Positions 11,260-23,574 of a stretch of 64,000 nucleotides of DNA are shown here, piece after piece (position 1 is the stretch's first letter; every line of letters begins with the position of its first letter). The translations under genes were made by a program, and so were the position numbers. The DNA comes from Haemaphysalis longicornis (lineage: Eukaryota > Arthropoda > Arachnida > Ixodida > Ixodidae): contig CM023448.1 in NCBI GenBank assembly GCA_013339765.2, positions 115,484,100-115,548,099 on the forward strand, read 5' to 3'. Under the pieces are notes generated by a model, which saw nothing but the letters and a program-made list of their open reading frames with translations, did no database searches and had not been told where the DNA came from.

Positions 11260-12740
11260 GCACGATCGAGAGGGGATGTGTTTGGTATAGAGAACGTGCG
11301 CACAAAGGTTCTCCTCCAACTGGGAAACTGGGATGCCGCAGAATTACAGCCATTCGTACGTTTTTTTTAAAACCGTCATGGTAGTTTGATAGCAAAGAAT
11401 GGGAAACATAAAAATTCGTATGTCGTGCAAAGATACTTCAAAATGCAAATGAAAAAAAAAACTATGTATGTTTTTGTTTGGCTTGCAGCTTCAGACCGAG
11501 CGTCTAGTCAAGACCTTTAAGACCGGCCAGTGGCTGCAACATACAGGCATCGATGGAGTTCCGAGGAACGAGGCGGAAGACGAAGAATCCAACAGACGAA
11601 GAGTTCTGAGGCTCTGCCAGCGAGCCACATCAACGAGTAACCATTGTCGCGCGTAACCCTAAGTTGGACGCTTAACGGTTCAACCACGGGTAACTATTCC
11701 GCACACTCGCAGCGAAAAGGCGGTGCGAATAATTTGTTTGCTGAGGTGCTTGATTTAAAAGTGTTTGAAAGAATGCTGAGGGGCTTGATCGAAAAATGTC
11801 CAAATCTTTGAAGAAAATCCGACTCTGTGGGAAGGTTTAAGGTTGCCACTTCGTTTGTGTGGAGTCGGTAAATTCAACGTAAAAAGACGTGCTGAAGACT
11901 TTAGCTGAATACTTGTCCTCAAAGAGACGTGCTGAAGCCCTCAACTGTTGACTTTTCCTGGTAGCAAATCAACGTGAACCGACTATTTTGGGTTCGAGTC
12001 CGCACGTATGGAGACATGTTATTATTTGTGCTGAAGCTGTGCGTGCGGATAATCGCTTTTTTGTATTTTTTGTCAGTTTCTCGGGTTTTCTGGTCGCCGC
12101 CTTTATGAATTATTTCAAGCGGCCAGTGCTCAGAGAGTAAACCCTGGGTGTCCGTTCAAAACGTGTACAGTACAAAGGAGAAACCGTCATTTGCGACGTC
12201 AAGTGCCCAGGCAAAGCATATTAATTTCGTTTTAAGCCAGAATTTCACTGTCGGCTGCACGGATTGGCCAATCGAGTGCATAGTGGGGAAACTGAACCAC
12301 GGGATAGCCTTACACTGTACAGTACCTAATATAAAACTAGATCACGAGGACACTGGTCAGATTCCAGATGGGACTACTGTTCTTATGATGCGGGGAAAAA
12401 CAAAGGCGTTTGTGGGATTATGATTTAGGCGCACATAAAGATACCTAGCTGGTCTAAATTAATCGGTAGACCTCCAATATTGCGCGTCTCAGATTCCTGG
12501 GGCAGATTCGGCTTCTTAGACCCGAAAACATGAACTTCTAGTGCAAAACAAAAAGTACGTGATGCCATTATTTTCTACTAGTAGAACCATTGACAATTCA
12601 CGGGAAGTGCATGTTGTCACCAAAGCAGTAGCAGTTGAATGAATACGTACTGTTGCTATTGAATGAGCAGCGCCTGAAGGGAGGAGAAGGAGGAGGAATC
12701 AACGTTCAGTTTTTAAATTTAGAGCAGCGGTTTTAATAAT
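11260..12740. other. Unassigned sequence
   Basis: No gene seen. A short direct repeat (AAAGACGTGCTGAAG at about 11883 and AAAGAGACGTGCTGAAG at about 11921) and an isolated B-box-like GGGTTCGAGTCC near 11990 are the only structures noted. The frame at 12148-12423 is unrecognised. Confidence 0.45.
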
Positions 12741-12964
12741 TATGGGGTGGCGCGGCTACACCTGGTCTATGAGGCGTCCCGTAGTGGAGAGCTCCGGATT
12801 AGTTTTGACAACCTGGGGACCTTTAACGTGCGTTTCAACAGCGCCTCACAGAAATGTTCGCTTCCGCTCCCATCTGAAAAGCAGTCGCCGCGGCGATGAT
12901 CTAACCCGCGTCCTTGGTCTCCGCAGCACGCCGTCTTGGCCACTGAGCCACAGCGGCGGGTTCT
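12741..12964 (-). mobile_element. Ruka-type SINE, old copy
   Basis: On the minus strand: head CCGCCGCTGTGGCTCAGTGG, a decayed B box (GGGTTAGATC), then ACGTTAAAGGTCCCCAGG, TCCGGAGCTCTCCACTACGG and GGTGTAGCCGCG. No target duplication is visible, and the damaged B box indicates an old, inactive copy. Confidence 0.8.
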
Positions 12965-14470
12965 GAAAGGATGGTTGACTTTTGGAATCGAGGTCGGGCA
13001 GTATATATAACGAACCGTCAGGTCGGGCTAGACCAAGTGCTAGCATTGATACATAGCTTCCCAGGCAAAGACGGATTTCGAAAAGCGTGATCGCGAAATC
13101 TTTCCGGCAACAGAAATTTTTTATTTATCTATAGCTAAGGCAAGGCTGTCAGAAGCCCTGAAAAATGGGCTACGCTTTGTTTTTTCGGAACACAACAATG
13201 CCAACAGTTTGCGTAGCTTAGGGGTACAGCATTGTTTGTCATCACGTTAAAATTGCTACCTTTCAAGTCTACCCTCTTCCCTGCCGTAACGAGGTAGTTC
13301 ATCTGCAGGCAGTTCATGAGCGCGCCGTTTCTGATTTGGGACTGGTAATTTTAGCAGACTTTACATAACGTGCGACTTTAAGTTATGATTGCGCATGTTT
13401 CGAGCATGGCGTCGACAGGACACAGTGTATTTCCACCGTAAGACTTGACGTACAGAAAAACATTAATGTTTTTCTTTCATGCCAGCTGAGTTTGGGTCTT
13501 TGGTTGTGTTCCCAGATTTACTACGCAAAATTTTTGCCTTGCAAACCTCGTTGCTGACCATTGATACGGAATCAAGAAACGTCATACCTAAAATGTTGTA
13601 CAAACGTTTCTCGGAAATGCTTATTCGTAATGATTTGACTCCGCTGTTGCGTTACGCCTACAACTTGATATCGAAGTTGAATTTGCTGTTGTTTTTTGTC
13701 TCTCCAGTTTTACAGGAGCATGGCAAAGAGGGCGGTATTCTGATGCAAGATAGCCGTAGTATAACGACTTCTTAGGGTACGACACGGGCTATTGGCTTTC
13801 GCCGAAATCTCCTGCAGCCCTCGCGTGAATCCGACAGACAAAAGAAAAAAATTAGCGGCCCAAACACAGTGTCTCGGGATAGGCGTCCTTGTGGGTCTTA
13901 ATTAAAAGTCACTTGTTTTAAAGTGATTATGTTTATCACTGTCGGAACGCAAACTTCTCGGCACATAAGGCACTGAAACTTTTTGTTTCGCATTCTTTTG
14001 GTCGTTTGCATCACAGGAAAATAGAAGTGCCCGCATGATTTCATTACTGAAGTACAGAAACTGCACTTAGAAACTTATTAGACTTAAAAGCAGATGTGTT
14101 TTTATGATTTCATCCAGTTTTTAGACTTTAATTTACAGACACAAATTAGGAGGGAAACAGTAGGGAATTACAACCAAAGCGAGACCGGCATAAAGTCCAG
14201 CGTCATTGCAAAGAAAGAAGTGTTGGTCTGTAAGTAAATGTTCCTTTGCGCATCCCTTACCACAAAAACAGCAATTTCCGTTCCTTCGAGTCCTATTTGG
14301 ACGAGCCTTTTAGAGTTATGTCCTATGTTTACACTGAGAGGGGGAATAAAGGTTTTATAAACTAGCACAGCAAAACGCAATATGGTTGATCCGTTGCATC
14401 GCCCGGGCGACATCCTTAGTCTAGTGTTCCCGGGCACATGGGGGCAGGGGCGACCGTGAGGTCTGTTAGC
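12965..14470. other. Unassigned AT-rich sequence
   Basis: No gene, repeat or RNA recognised. Frames at 13479-13775 and 14168-14437 have no known content. Confidence 0.45.
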
Positions 14471-14905
14471 TCAAGCAGATGCTCCAGGTGTGAGCCACCC
14501 AACTCGCCGTCCCATCGCAATTTTTAAAAAGTTGGGAATGAAAGAAAAGTGAGGTGTGACAGCACTTTCATAGCGTGGGCTGAAGGTACAGGGATATCGG
14601 CAGGATTGGCATGTCAGATCCAGAACTGAGTGATAGATTGTGTGAAGTCGAGCTCCGTGGGAAGAGGTACTTTTCGGAACTTTGCGAATCATAGTTTCTT
14701 CAGTCTTGTGCAGCTTTAATGATGGCGGGTCAGATACGGGCAACAGTTCGTCGTTGAAGTCGATGATGAGCCATAATGTCATTGCATCGACGTGGTATAG
14801 AGATATGACGTGGTGTCTGGTTGTCCAAGTAAGCAGCTCCCACGGATGCAAGGGTATTGGCGCGCAGGCAGAGGCATCAGCTGTCTCATCCTTGGGAGTG
14901 TTCAT
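14471..14905 (-). CDS. Unrecognised 144-codon open frame
   Basis: An ATG-initiated minus-strand frame with varied, non-repetitive composition and a central Cys-rich piece (LDLTCQSCRYPCTFSPRYES). No other long frame competes on this strand. I recognise no domain and see no signal peptide or membrane segment. In a tick-sized genome a chance ORF of this size is expected, and no polyadenylation signal or splice site supports it. It could equally be a piece of an unrecognised mobile element. Confidence 0.2.
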   Translation of the reverse strand: MNTPKDETADASACAPIPLHPWELLTWTTRHHVISLYHVDAMTLWLIIDFNDELLPVSDPPSLKLHKTEETMIRKVPKSTSSHGARLHTIYHSVLDLTCQSCRYPCTFSPRYESAVTPHFSFIPNFLKIAMGRRVGWLTPGASA

Positions 14906-16589
14906 GACGCGGGGTCCACCCGGTAGTTACCTATTTTCCGTAATAAAGGGGCACAAATATAGTGCGGGTAAATATTCAAGTTGAATGTGTTTTTCGAAAA
15001 AAAAAAAAACATTCGCATGTTTCAGCTTCCCACAACGCTTTTGAAGGACAAAACCGTAGGGCAGCTTCTCGCTAAATAACCCGGTTGCGTATGTCATGTT
15101 AATACCTGATTTGCGCTGTGGTGGTGCCCAGCCCAGCCCAGACTCCATTTTTGAGTCACATTTTGTGGCGGGTGTCCTCATTCGCCAAATTCATTCGGTT
15201 CGTGACAATAGTTGATAACAGGAGTGTGTAGTGGTGGAGCAGACACAGGGTTACTTTAGGGCATACCTCGAGGTTTTAGGTGCTTCTTGCTTAAAACTAG
15301 CTAGTGCATCGAAAACTCCCCTCCACGTGTTCAATGCGAGTTTTATGCTGGCCACCATTATTCTCGGTAGGGATGTGTGAGGTATCCACTGAGAATGATA
15401 GGAAGGTATGGTACGAAGTCAGGAACAGTGTTTATGGGTTTATTTATGGACCTATTTGGGGATGGAACTTACTTGTATCGTATAACTTCATCACAAGGTA
15501 ACAAATTCGTTAACCTGACTACGTGAAATTCGGTTTCAAATGATTCCTGTATATTAATGAGCGTTGAATAAGGGTTACTGTTTCTGTGTATATTAAATTG
15601 GGCTTGTATGAACGCACGTTTGAAGAACACCCATACGCAATCTTGTAAGCATACTTGTTAGCACTGGCTAGAATGCCCACTTGTGTGTTCAAACAATGCT
15701 TGTTGAGCTCCTGCGATCTAGAAGCTCGTGTAGATTTTATTTTTGACCGAGGGATCCTTAATTGCGGAACGAGGATTGCCAATTCTTAAATGCAGTTGGT
15801 AGAACCTGCGAAAATTTCGCTTTGTACATAGCCTGCTTTTTAAGAGGAAAGAATTTAGCCCCTCTTACATAATCATCGAAGGTTATAGCTGTATTGTAAT
15901 TCTGACGTTAGGTCTGCCATTAGCATTCAGATAAACTGCTCAAGTGTTTTTGGGCTTTACGCGGAGGAAGTGCCTACCGTTCACAACATTTTCTCTTTTT
16001 GGTCACTTGTACAATGTCACTTTTGTGTGTGCTTCGCGTGATCCAGCGTTTCCGCATGAAAATTCATGACCTGATCTGGAACCTGAACACATATTTTGGC
16101 TGGAGGCGAGGGGAGGAGCAGAATGATATTTTACATTGATAGCGCATGTGAAATAAATGAGAAAACTGACTGCTAAACTGTTTCCTGTAAAAGACAGCAC
16201 TCTGCACGCATAAAATAATTAAAAGGTGAACCTGAACTACCACACAGCACCCCCTTCGAGACCAACTCATATGAGACGTCACTCGGTTGACCATACCATT
16301 CTACATACTTCATCTCGCCTTTTGTAAGTAGGGGGGCTAACCCACAGTGAAAATGTAGACGGTGGGGAGGAGAAAAAATGTGCCTATGTGTCTACGAATC
16401 ACAACAAAGTTCATAATTTCACAACAAATTTTGTGCCACTTGACTGAACAAAAGGAGACAGAGTGTAATCTCTGTTGTAGCTTATTCGAGTCGGAATTAT
16501 TCTAACTGTGCACTGCAAGATTTTGTAATCCAAGCATCGCTGGAATAAAGAGTGGCACAAACACTTCGAGTTTCTTTCACTCTAGAAGT
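14906..16589. other. Unassigned sequence
   Basis: Contains an A-run near 14996-15009 and otherwise only short overlapping frames. Nothing recognised. Confidence 0.5.
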
Positions 16590-17440
16590 TAAAAGTAGGG
16601 GCGATGCATTCACTGGACCTACCATCAACGCCCTCCGCGTACCCGCACAAATGTCTGTCATATTTGGAGCTTGCCTCCCTCATGCCTGTTAGCGTGTTCG
16701 CCCCCCTATTCTGGCCTGTGCCCAGGAAGTCGGTGTGGCAACAGCACGCCAACGAGTTAGCGCGCCAGTAGCCTGCGCGCGTTTTGTGCACAAGACGTTG
16801 CGGCCCCAAAAAAGGTGCTAGAAAAACATGCGGAAAACAAAAAAGTTAACTGCACCGGGGGGAGTCTGGGCAAAACATCAATGAATTCCTAGTAAGTACG
16901 GAGCGGGACCACCAAAGTTATAACGAATGACTTCTTAAGCGTCGAGTTTCTGTCGTCCTTTCTAGACGGAAAAGCGTCGCAGACGTAGTCGTGCTGCTGA
17001 TGGTGGAGAAAGTGCTTCCCGCGCCCTAGTTTTAGCTTCTACGCCTTTACTTGTACTCTTCTCCCGCCTCAAGAGGCCTTACTGGCGTACCAGTCATCTT
17101 GAGCGCTTGTTGCACCTTGACTTGGAGGCTACAAACAAACCAAGTAAAGAAAGGCACATTCTTCCATTCACACGTGTCCTGGTGTTTCAACTAAGCGAAC
17201 TGCGACCAAGCAATTTTTTTTAATGCGACGACCCGCCGGCGGCCGGCCACGCTGGGGACATTCGGCCGGGGAGCCTCCCAGCCGTGGCGCGCCAATTGCC
17301 AGCTACCTGCTCACACGAAAACGCCACAGAAAATGGGCGAGCTAAAGAGAGGAGGACAGCTGTGTTTTTCTACTAAATAAAATCGCGTAAACGCGCCAAG
17401 TGGTCGATGGCCTGGGGATCCTATTTGCCTAGTAATGAGG
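16590..17440 (+). mobile_element. Partial, rearranged copy of the TTAA element
   Basis: Two blocks match the full elements at 46433-48115 and 49800-51928 in the same order. One is 16610-16850 (ACGCCCTCCGCGTACCCGCA, AGCACGCCAACGAG, AAAAGTTAACT). The other is 16970-17400 (GTAGTCGTGCTGCTGA, TTACTGGCGTACCAGTCA, ACGAAAACGCCACAGAAAAT, AATAAAATCGCGTAAACGCG). Both terminal inverted repeats and the tRNA-like segment are missing, replaced by unrelated sequence between the blocks. Confidence 0.8.
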
Positions 17441-17447
17441 TTTTTTT

Positions 17448-17607
17448 AAATGCGAATGCATTTATTAGCCGGGGGTTGTCTTGCTCCGTTGGCCGGCGTG
17501 CGCCTGCATTCCTCCAGCGCGAGCGCACGTGAGCGCGCGCCTCGTAGTTCTGCCTTCGTCGTCGTCGTCGTCGTAAATGCGAATGCATTTCTTAGTCGGG
17601 GGTTCAC
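17448..17607. repeat. Paired 30-bp direct repeats with short inverted core
   Basis: AAATGCGAATGCATTT plus TTAGYCGGGGGTT occurs at 17448-17480 and again at 17575-17607. The 16-base core has its own 6-base inverted arms (AAATGC/GCATTT). A (CGT)n run (about 17555-17574) abuts the second copy, and a GAA run lies at about 17686-17703. The long minus-strand frame 17446-17940 crosses these simple repeats and is not considered a gene. Confidence 0.75.
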
Positions 17608-18486
17608 ACAATGCAACGTGAGCATTACGCCTCTCCCTGGCGGTGACGTCACTGCAGTTGCTTCCACGTCATCATCATCGGTTGGAGAAGAAGAAGAAGA
17701 AGACAAGTCTGCGAAGCGAAGAGCGCGTAATGCCGAACGCGTTACGCGCTCGGGAACACCAAGAAGGAGTCTAGTCGTTTGAACGCGCTTCGGGTTCTTT
17801 GGAACGAGTTTGGAAGAGGAGGTGATGAGAACGGTGACGCCATCATCGCGGTCTGTGACGACAACCCTCGTGTGGCGCCGTTCAGGTCTGATATGAACGT
17901 CGAAGTCCTCTCTGTTGGCACCGGTGGAGCCTTGCGACACGAGTTACGTCGGCCCTGTCAAGGGACGCAACTACATGTCAGTGACGCCTACGTAGCGTTG
18001 TTGGCGCGTATATACGAATGATGCACAAGTACCATGCAATACAATGCAATATGATGCAATAATTTATTGTCCATGAACTTCGAAAGGCTATGGGGAAAGC
18101 GGAAAAGTAGTTGCACTTAGCAAGTTGATCAGCCGTCAGGTACAACGATAACACAAACCGGTGCTGATGAATAAATGATTGCGTTCACACTCTCGTCATT
18201 AATTACGCCATTACTCGCAACACACTCATCGGTGCACCCAATGCATTCGCATTTCTGCACGATTCCCTTCGGGGAGGTGCGGGGGAATTTGTTTTGTTCA
18301 TGCCCTCTATAGCACAGAATATGCCGAGTATTCAACACTTGAACCTCACTTTATACTGTGGTATATCATCTAACGCCTATTCAGTGGTTCAGCTGTCGCT
18401 TGAGAGAGTTCTAGTGTTAAACGTTTCCGCGTTGAGTTTCAGTGGCGGCCTTACTGGGCTCAGATTCATAGCACACTCGTTATTTT
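17608..18486. other. Unassigned GC-rich to AT-rich transition
   Basis: GC-rich up to about 18020, then a short CAATRCAATATGATGCAATA-type degenerate tandem (about 18030-18062). No gene recognised. Confidence 0.45.
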
Positions 18487-19206
18487 AAAGACGATAGTCT
18501 TTCTTGGGCTACTTAAACCCAGAAATTTTGGTCTGTCTGTATGTCTGTATGTCTGTCTGTCCGCCTGTCTGTCTGTGACTCGATTCAGCCACCCGGCCAA
18601 AGCAAAACAATGCCTGCGCAATAGTCTTATATAGCTACAGCTAAATCTACCCGTCTATGTCCGGTGTAATGTTCATACTTGTCAACATTGTTGAAGAAGA
18701 ACAAGACATTACGCAAATATGAGACAACAAATCAATACAGAAGTGATATTTGCAGTGTTCCTTTATAAAAATTCAAACATGCTTGACTTTTGCGAAATTA
18801 AATACTTCATCAACTGCAGAAAAAGAATTCACTCCGCCGTCGCCTGCTGTCGCCCGCGCCACTATAGCTTCTGGCGCCATTTTAAGAAATCAACCGGCAA
18901 CAGTTACGCAAGGTTCCACTAGATAGGTTCCACGTTATGCTTGCAACGCACGTGGAGTAGGGAAACGCGGTTCTATAAACGTTGAAGTAGGGCGCCTCGA
19001 TTGACGCGCGTCTTCGCCGTACGGCAGCGTTCGCATCGAGACACGCGGTTTGGAGCAGTGGAACGCGGGAATTTAAAATAATTTAAGCAAACATTTGGCG
19101 TCTTTACCTTGGGAGGAGCGCGACGCAAGAGGAACAACATGAGAGGTGAGCGGTAAAGCGAAGGGAGGCATTTACTTCGCAAAAGCCGATAAAGACTATC
19201 GTCTTT
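18487..19206. mobile_element. 720-bp non-autonomous element with 16-bp TIRs
   Basis: AAAGACGATAGTCTTT at 18487-18502 is exactly inverted at 19191-19206. A TGTC/TATG microsatellite (18531-18580) begins just inside the left end. No transposase frame is present, so it is a MITE-type element. The target duplication is not clear from the flanks. Confidence 0.75.
18531..18580. repeat. (TGTC)n microsatellite inside the TIR element
   Basis: Degenerate CTGT/ATGT array near the left terminus of the 18487-19206 element. Confidence 0.85.
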
Positions 19207-20609
19207 TGACGGCATTTGCAACGAAAGGGGCAGATACGCGGCCAATTTTTGTTGTGGTATTGACTGCCACCTTGTTCAGGTGGTCGACAGCTGGAGGGGA
19301 CTGAGGACGTGAGTGATGTTTATGGTTGATGGGGATCCTGCCGTGGAATACTGCGCCCGGACGACGAAATGCTGTCCCGCTGAAGAAGCCTACTTTGTAC
19401 CACGGTTGCACCTATGTTGTAATGTAGCCATGTCCGTAAATATTTACCAAATCGTCTGCATTCCAAATGTAAATGCAAACAATCAGACGCCCCACACACA
19501 CATGGGTATCTATTGTACATATGTTTTAATGAGAACGTTACGCACGTGGAATGCACGCTACATGCAAAAAGGTGCGCACGCCCCATAACGGATGAATCCC
19601 CATGAGCCTATGCACCGGATGCCGCTTGTGCAAGAAATCGATGCACGTTTGGATCAGCGTGGCAGGCTTGTGTAATACATGGTCTTGGAATCGTTAAAAC
19701 TATACGCCGAGTTTGTGTGTGGCCCTTCCTTTTTGTTTTTGGTAGTTATGGCGATGTAAAGGGAAGCAGACCCGGCGTGCAAACTTTGAGAATTCGTCGC
19801 GCACAACTCCGAAATAGCGACCGGTCAGAAATCTCGCCTCGTGATGGTCACCCGTGGCGCATACAAGGTCAATTTGTGGGAGATCGGTAACAGCGGCTGT
19901 ATTATCAGTGTGTGTGGACACCAAGGCGGTAGAGTGCGTCGGTTGTAAATGCAGCATGTGCTTCGGGCGAGGGCGACATATTGAACTTATAAGCTTCGCA
20001 GTAGATTTGCGGGTGAAAGTACCGTTCGGTTAGCTGCTTTGAACTACTGCGGTGACCTCCTGGTGGTCAGCGTACATTGCGATCAAGCTGTGAGACACCA
20101 GAAAAGAAGGAGGTGTATTCAAGGTGACCGGGTGTAAAAAAATGTGCACAGAAAGTTCGGTCCTGGCAGCCACTAGATTGCGTCGGCAAGCGAATACAGG
20201 ATCGTGAGTCTTTGGGACTTTCTTGTGACAAGATGTTGCCTTGGTTGCGGGAACACCACTGGTCTGTTAATGGGTGGGCTTCCATCCAAGCGATGTTTGA
20301 AGACGAGCGGAAGGTCTGGCGGTACAGTGAAATTTTGGGACTTGCATAATTGCGACCTCGTCTCTTGTACTCGAATTGGGTGCTTTCACGTGCGTCTTAT
20401 TGTGCCCAGAAAGAAGTTGTAGTTTCGTCTTATCAGAAGACCTCTTGGAATCCATGCCAGGACCTGGGAGAACAGTTACACGTAAAAAATTGGCATTAAA
20501 GTGCGCCAGAGCGACGTACGGTTCTGTTATTGAAGATATGCTAACTGCTGGCGCGTTTTAAAACTGTATCGGTCTGTCGATGCAAATAACCGTCCCAAAT
20601 GCACAATTC
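19207..20609. other. Unassigned sequence
   Basis: Several 70-90-codon frames occur on both strands, overlapping one another and without recognisable content. Confidence 0.45.
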
Positions 20610-21150
20610 CATGAGTCCTTTTTGCAGAGGTGGCCCATTCGATAAAGAACCTTGAACAGAAATGAAAGCAATACAAGGCTCTTCAATGTACCGTCTATAT
20701 ACGAGAACTATGACCTCTTGGATTTGCATCAGCAGCCGAGCTGACCATTTTGATTGGACTAGAACACGTTAAAGTCTATCGGGTGCACTAAAACAGTATT
20801 CGGCTGCATTAAATGTGCCGAGACCCAGCAGGACGATTCGGCGTACCGAAGGCAGCATTCGGTGGTGCTTGACTGGATATTGTCTGGAGCATCAGTGCGT
20901 GTTAACTGCCTGGCGATTCCGTGAAGAAGTTGTTTTTAAAACTGACATAGCTCGGTGCATGAAGACTGCATGCATGAGGTCAACCCGTAAGTGACAGCTA
21001 CCGAATGGCAAATGGCATCGCATGCAATTCCAGAGGAGCTCGTCAGTCGCTTTTTAAGAAATGCGGCATTTTGCAGAGGGTCATTTTTTGCAACGGAAGA
21101 ACCTTGAACTGCAGTGAAATGAAAGCAATACAAGGCTCTTCAATACGGTA
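20610..21150. repeat. Dispersed direct repeat pair
   Basis: A segment of about 80-100 bases recurs in the same orientation: TTTTGCAGAGG, GAACCTTGAAC and GAAAGCAATACAAGGCTCTT appear at 20610-20692 and again at 21069-21145 with small indels. The intervening sequence is unassigned. Confidence 0.7.
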
Positions 21151-22203
21151 ACTCACCAGAGCTATTGGAAGATAGACTCCGTTGCTTCACAACCACTTCG
21201 TGATGAATCCGAAACTAAGGCTTGATTGATTACAACAATGCGTTTTACACACACCTAGAATCTACCCGCACTGCACTTGTAGATAATATTCTGCTTATGG
21301 CTTCTGTGCGCGTGTGGGATATAGCGCTTAAGCTGCAGAACAGTAGACTGGTGTGACTGAGCCAGAATCTCGGTGAGTGCAGGAGCAGAGTTTTCGAAGG
21401 CGCACAGTACACTACTAGCGGCATCTCAGTATCACTGCTATCTACAGAACCACCAAAAACACTGCAGAACGACTTTTTATAATGAAAGTAATAACACCCG
21501 GAAAATCTACTGAGAAGGTATGAGTGGAGCCAACAAATTCGATTTGATGGGAACGAAACAAATTGGTTATGCATGTGGCGTAGCATCAGAGTTGAACCCG
21601 AATCCGGTGATAAGGGATTGAAATATTACAACATGTTCCGCATATTGCGACAATTGACACGCATTTCGCATAGTGATAACCTATTGTGTGCGCGGTAAGT
21701 GGGCGTATTAAGCCCAGCGGTTGAGCCTCAGCAGCATATCGGGGAGGCCGAGTTGAACGTCCGATTCACGCACAATAACCGATCCGTTGGCTTCCATGCG
21801 ACGGGCCAAGCTACAACATTGTGCCCCAAGGTACAGCCGGTAAAACACTTGTCTATAAATGCGATTTCAACTTCAACCAGCTACATCCGAAAACTGCCGA
21901 AACATACTCGTTCCAAACATGTCGGAGGCAAAAGCGAAGGGCTAAGACGTCAGAATCCCGCAGTAGTTTTATTCAAATCCCGCTCCGGCGGGGCAGGATA
22001 GGGCTGAGGGTACGAACGCTGTGTTATAGACAAGCCTTTTACCGGCTGTACCTACGGCGCACAAAGGTACCAAGGTACCCTTTTACCTATCACCCGTCCC
22101 CATTCTTGGGTTAAGTCCTCATTCTTTACAGTCACGCATCTCTCCATTCTCATGATATTGTTCACCACACGTATCGAAGCCCCGGTATTATCCTTCCCCA
22201 TCG
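21151..22203. other. Unassigned sequence
   Basis: The minus-strand 113-codon frame at 21245-21586 has no recognisable domain. Nothing else seen. Confidence 0.45.
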
Positions 22204-22221
22204 GTTCTTTATACCACTATC

Positions 22222-22272
22222 CAGGCGCGTAGCCAGGAATTTTTTTCGAAGGGGGGGGGGGGGGGGGGGGGG
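22222..22272. repeat. Retroelement-like terminus ending in 22-bp poly-G
   Basis: GGCGCGTAGCCAGGAATTTT followed by TTTCGAA and a 22-base G run (22251-22272). This 'CGTAGCCAGGA...TTTT...GGGG' string is a frequent dispersed motif in invertebrate genomes, including ticks. The poly-G can form quadruplexes and is prone to length error in assemblies. Confidence 0.6.
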
Positions 22273-22408
22273 CGCGGTCGACCAAAAGATGGGACGCGCA
22301 AGGCAAGGCTTCTTGTGCGTTGTTTTCAAACGAAGCTTGAAATAACTGACTTCGACATGCGATTTGTGTATGCTGAAAGCTAACAGTAAAGCCCACCTTA
22401 AGGAGCTT

Positions 22409-22438
22409 AGATGATGATGATGATGATAATGATGATGA
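22409..22438. repeat. (GAT)n microsatellite
   Basis: About ten imperfect ATG/ATGA units. Confidence 0.8.
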
Positions 22439-22732
22439 CCTAAATTCTCGTTCGCCGGTCTATGGGTATGCCACGGGTGATTCGTTCGTCAAGAGCAGGC
22501 GGTTATGCGGGCACGTGCTCGTGAGCGTGATCAAGAGTGTGCTTGTGATTTGCGCGCGGTCTCCGAAGTTCGTCAGGCGGAAGTGGAGGCCAACACTGGG
22601 TGTTTACTATGAAGATTCACGTGTTTTAGATTTTCCTTTGGGAAAGGGACTAATAAGTTTTCTTATCAGCTATGAAGTACAGTCGAGCACGATTTGAAGG
22701 TCATCGCGCCAGCATCGAGCGGCCACGCGTGC

Positions 22733-22846
22733 CCGGTGTGTTTTTGCTTTTCGCATCCATTAGAAAAGCGGCTGCCGCGGCCGGGAATCGAACCCGCGAC
22801 CTCGTGCTCAGCAGCGCAACGAATTAGCCACTGAGCCTCCGCGGCT
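22733..22846 (-). mobile_element. Ruka-type SINE, head only
   Basis: On the minus strand the head is well preserved: GAGGCTCAGTGGCTAATTCG and a perfect B box GGTTCGATTCCC. The copy stops shortly after GAAAAGCAAAAACAC, so the LINE-recognised 3' part is lost. No target duplication is visible. Confidence 0.85.
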
Positions 22847-23289
22847 CGATCAGAATCCGGCAGCCCAGAGTGTCTGACCCAACGGCCGTGAACATCCAGG
22901 CTGCCGAGACCACCCGGTGTACTAAGCTCGCTGTGTATTAAGGGAAAAAAAGATTCAAGCTTAAGGATGATTGAAACTCGGCAAGAATAATTGAATAAAA
23001 CCCCCGACAATCCCACGAGGTGAGTGTGCAGAATGCTGAGTGGTATGGTGCTGAGCTTGGATGCCCCACTTCCGCTGCTTGACCAAGGACCGCCTTCATA
23101 TTTCTTATCACCTCCTTCCTTTATGCCTGAACTAATCTGTTATAGTTTGTTGGAGTGTGGGCGTTACGAGATCAGCCTTCAACGGAGTGTAACTCGTAAT
23201 CGAAGGGTCCCTACACTGAGCTTGGCCCTTAACGTCAACGCCACTTAACAACTGCCGCTACCTCCACTATAAAGACACCCACTGTGAAT

Positions 23290-23535
23290 TCAAGATGTTA
23301 CATGGACTCAACAACCCCTCATCAGCAACTCCTCCACTAAGAACCCCACCCTTACCCCTAGCGAGCGATGGGAGATCTTGCTTTCCTGCCCCGCCTTGGA
23401 GGATCAGCTACGGCTGGTTACCAGGGGCCAGGTGGCGAAGGCAGCATATGGAATCCTGTGAAGAGTGATCCACTCTCATCCAGCGCGTTTAGCGCTGACA
23501 TGCTGTGCAATTAAAGTTATTCCTTCCTTCCTGGA
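23290..23535 (+). pseudogene. LINE 3' terminus with (TTCC)n tail
   Basis: An open segment reads TPSERWEILLSCPALEDQLR, then LVTRGQVAKAAYGIL and stop. It is followed by a 3' UTR of about 60 bases and ATTAAAG before TTATTCCTTCCTTCC. The sequence matches the tail of the minus-strand LINE at 6350-8230 (QWEMLLQSPSLPTQLQLVDR) position by position. A 5'-truncated insertion is the simplest explanation. Confidence 0.7.
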
Positions 23536-23574
23536 CTCAACAAGAATGGCAAAGTGGTTGCACGCCGGATGCGG

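Noticed and set aside
11985..12005. Isolated B-box-like GGGTTCGAGTCC
   Set aside because: No A box or SINE body nearby; too short to call.
17446..17940. 164-codon minus-strand ORF
   Set aside because: Crosses CGT, GAA and GAT simple repeats and a dispersed direct repeat; opposite-strand ORF equally open.
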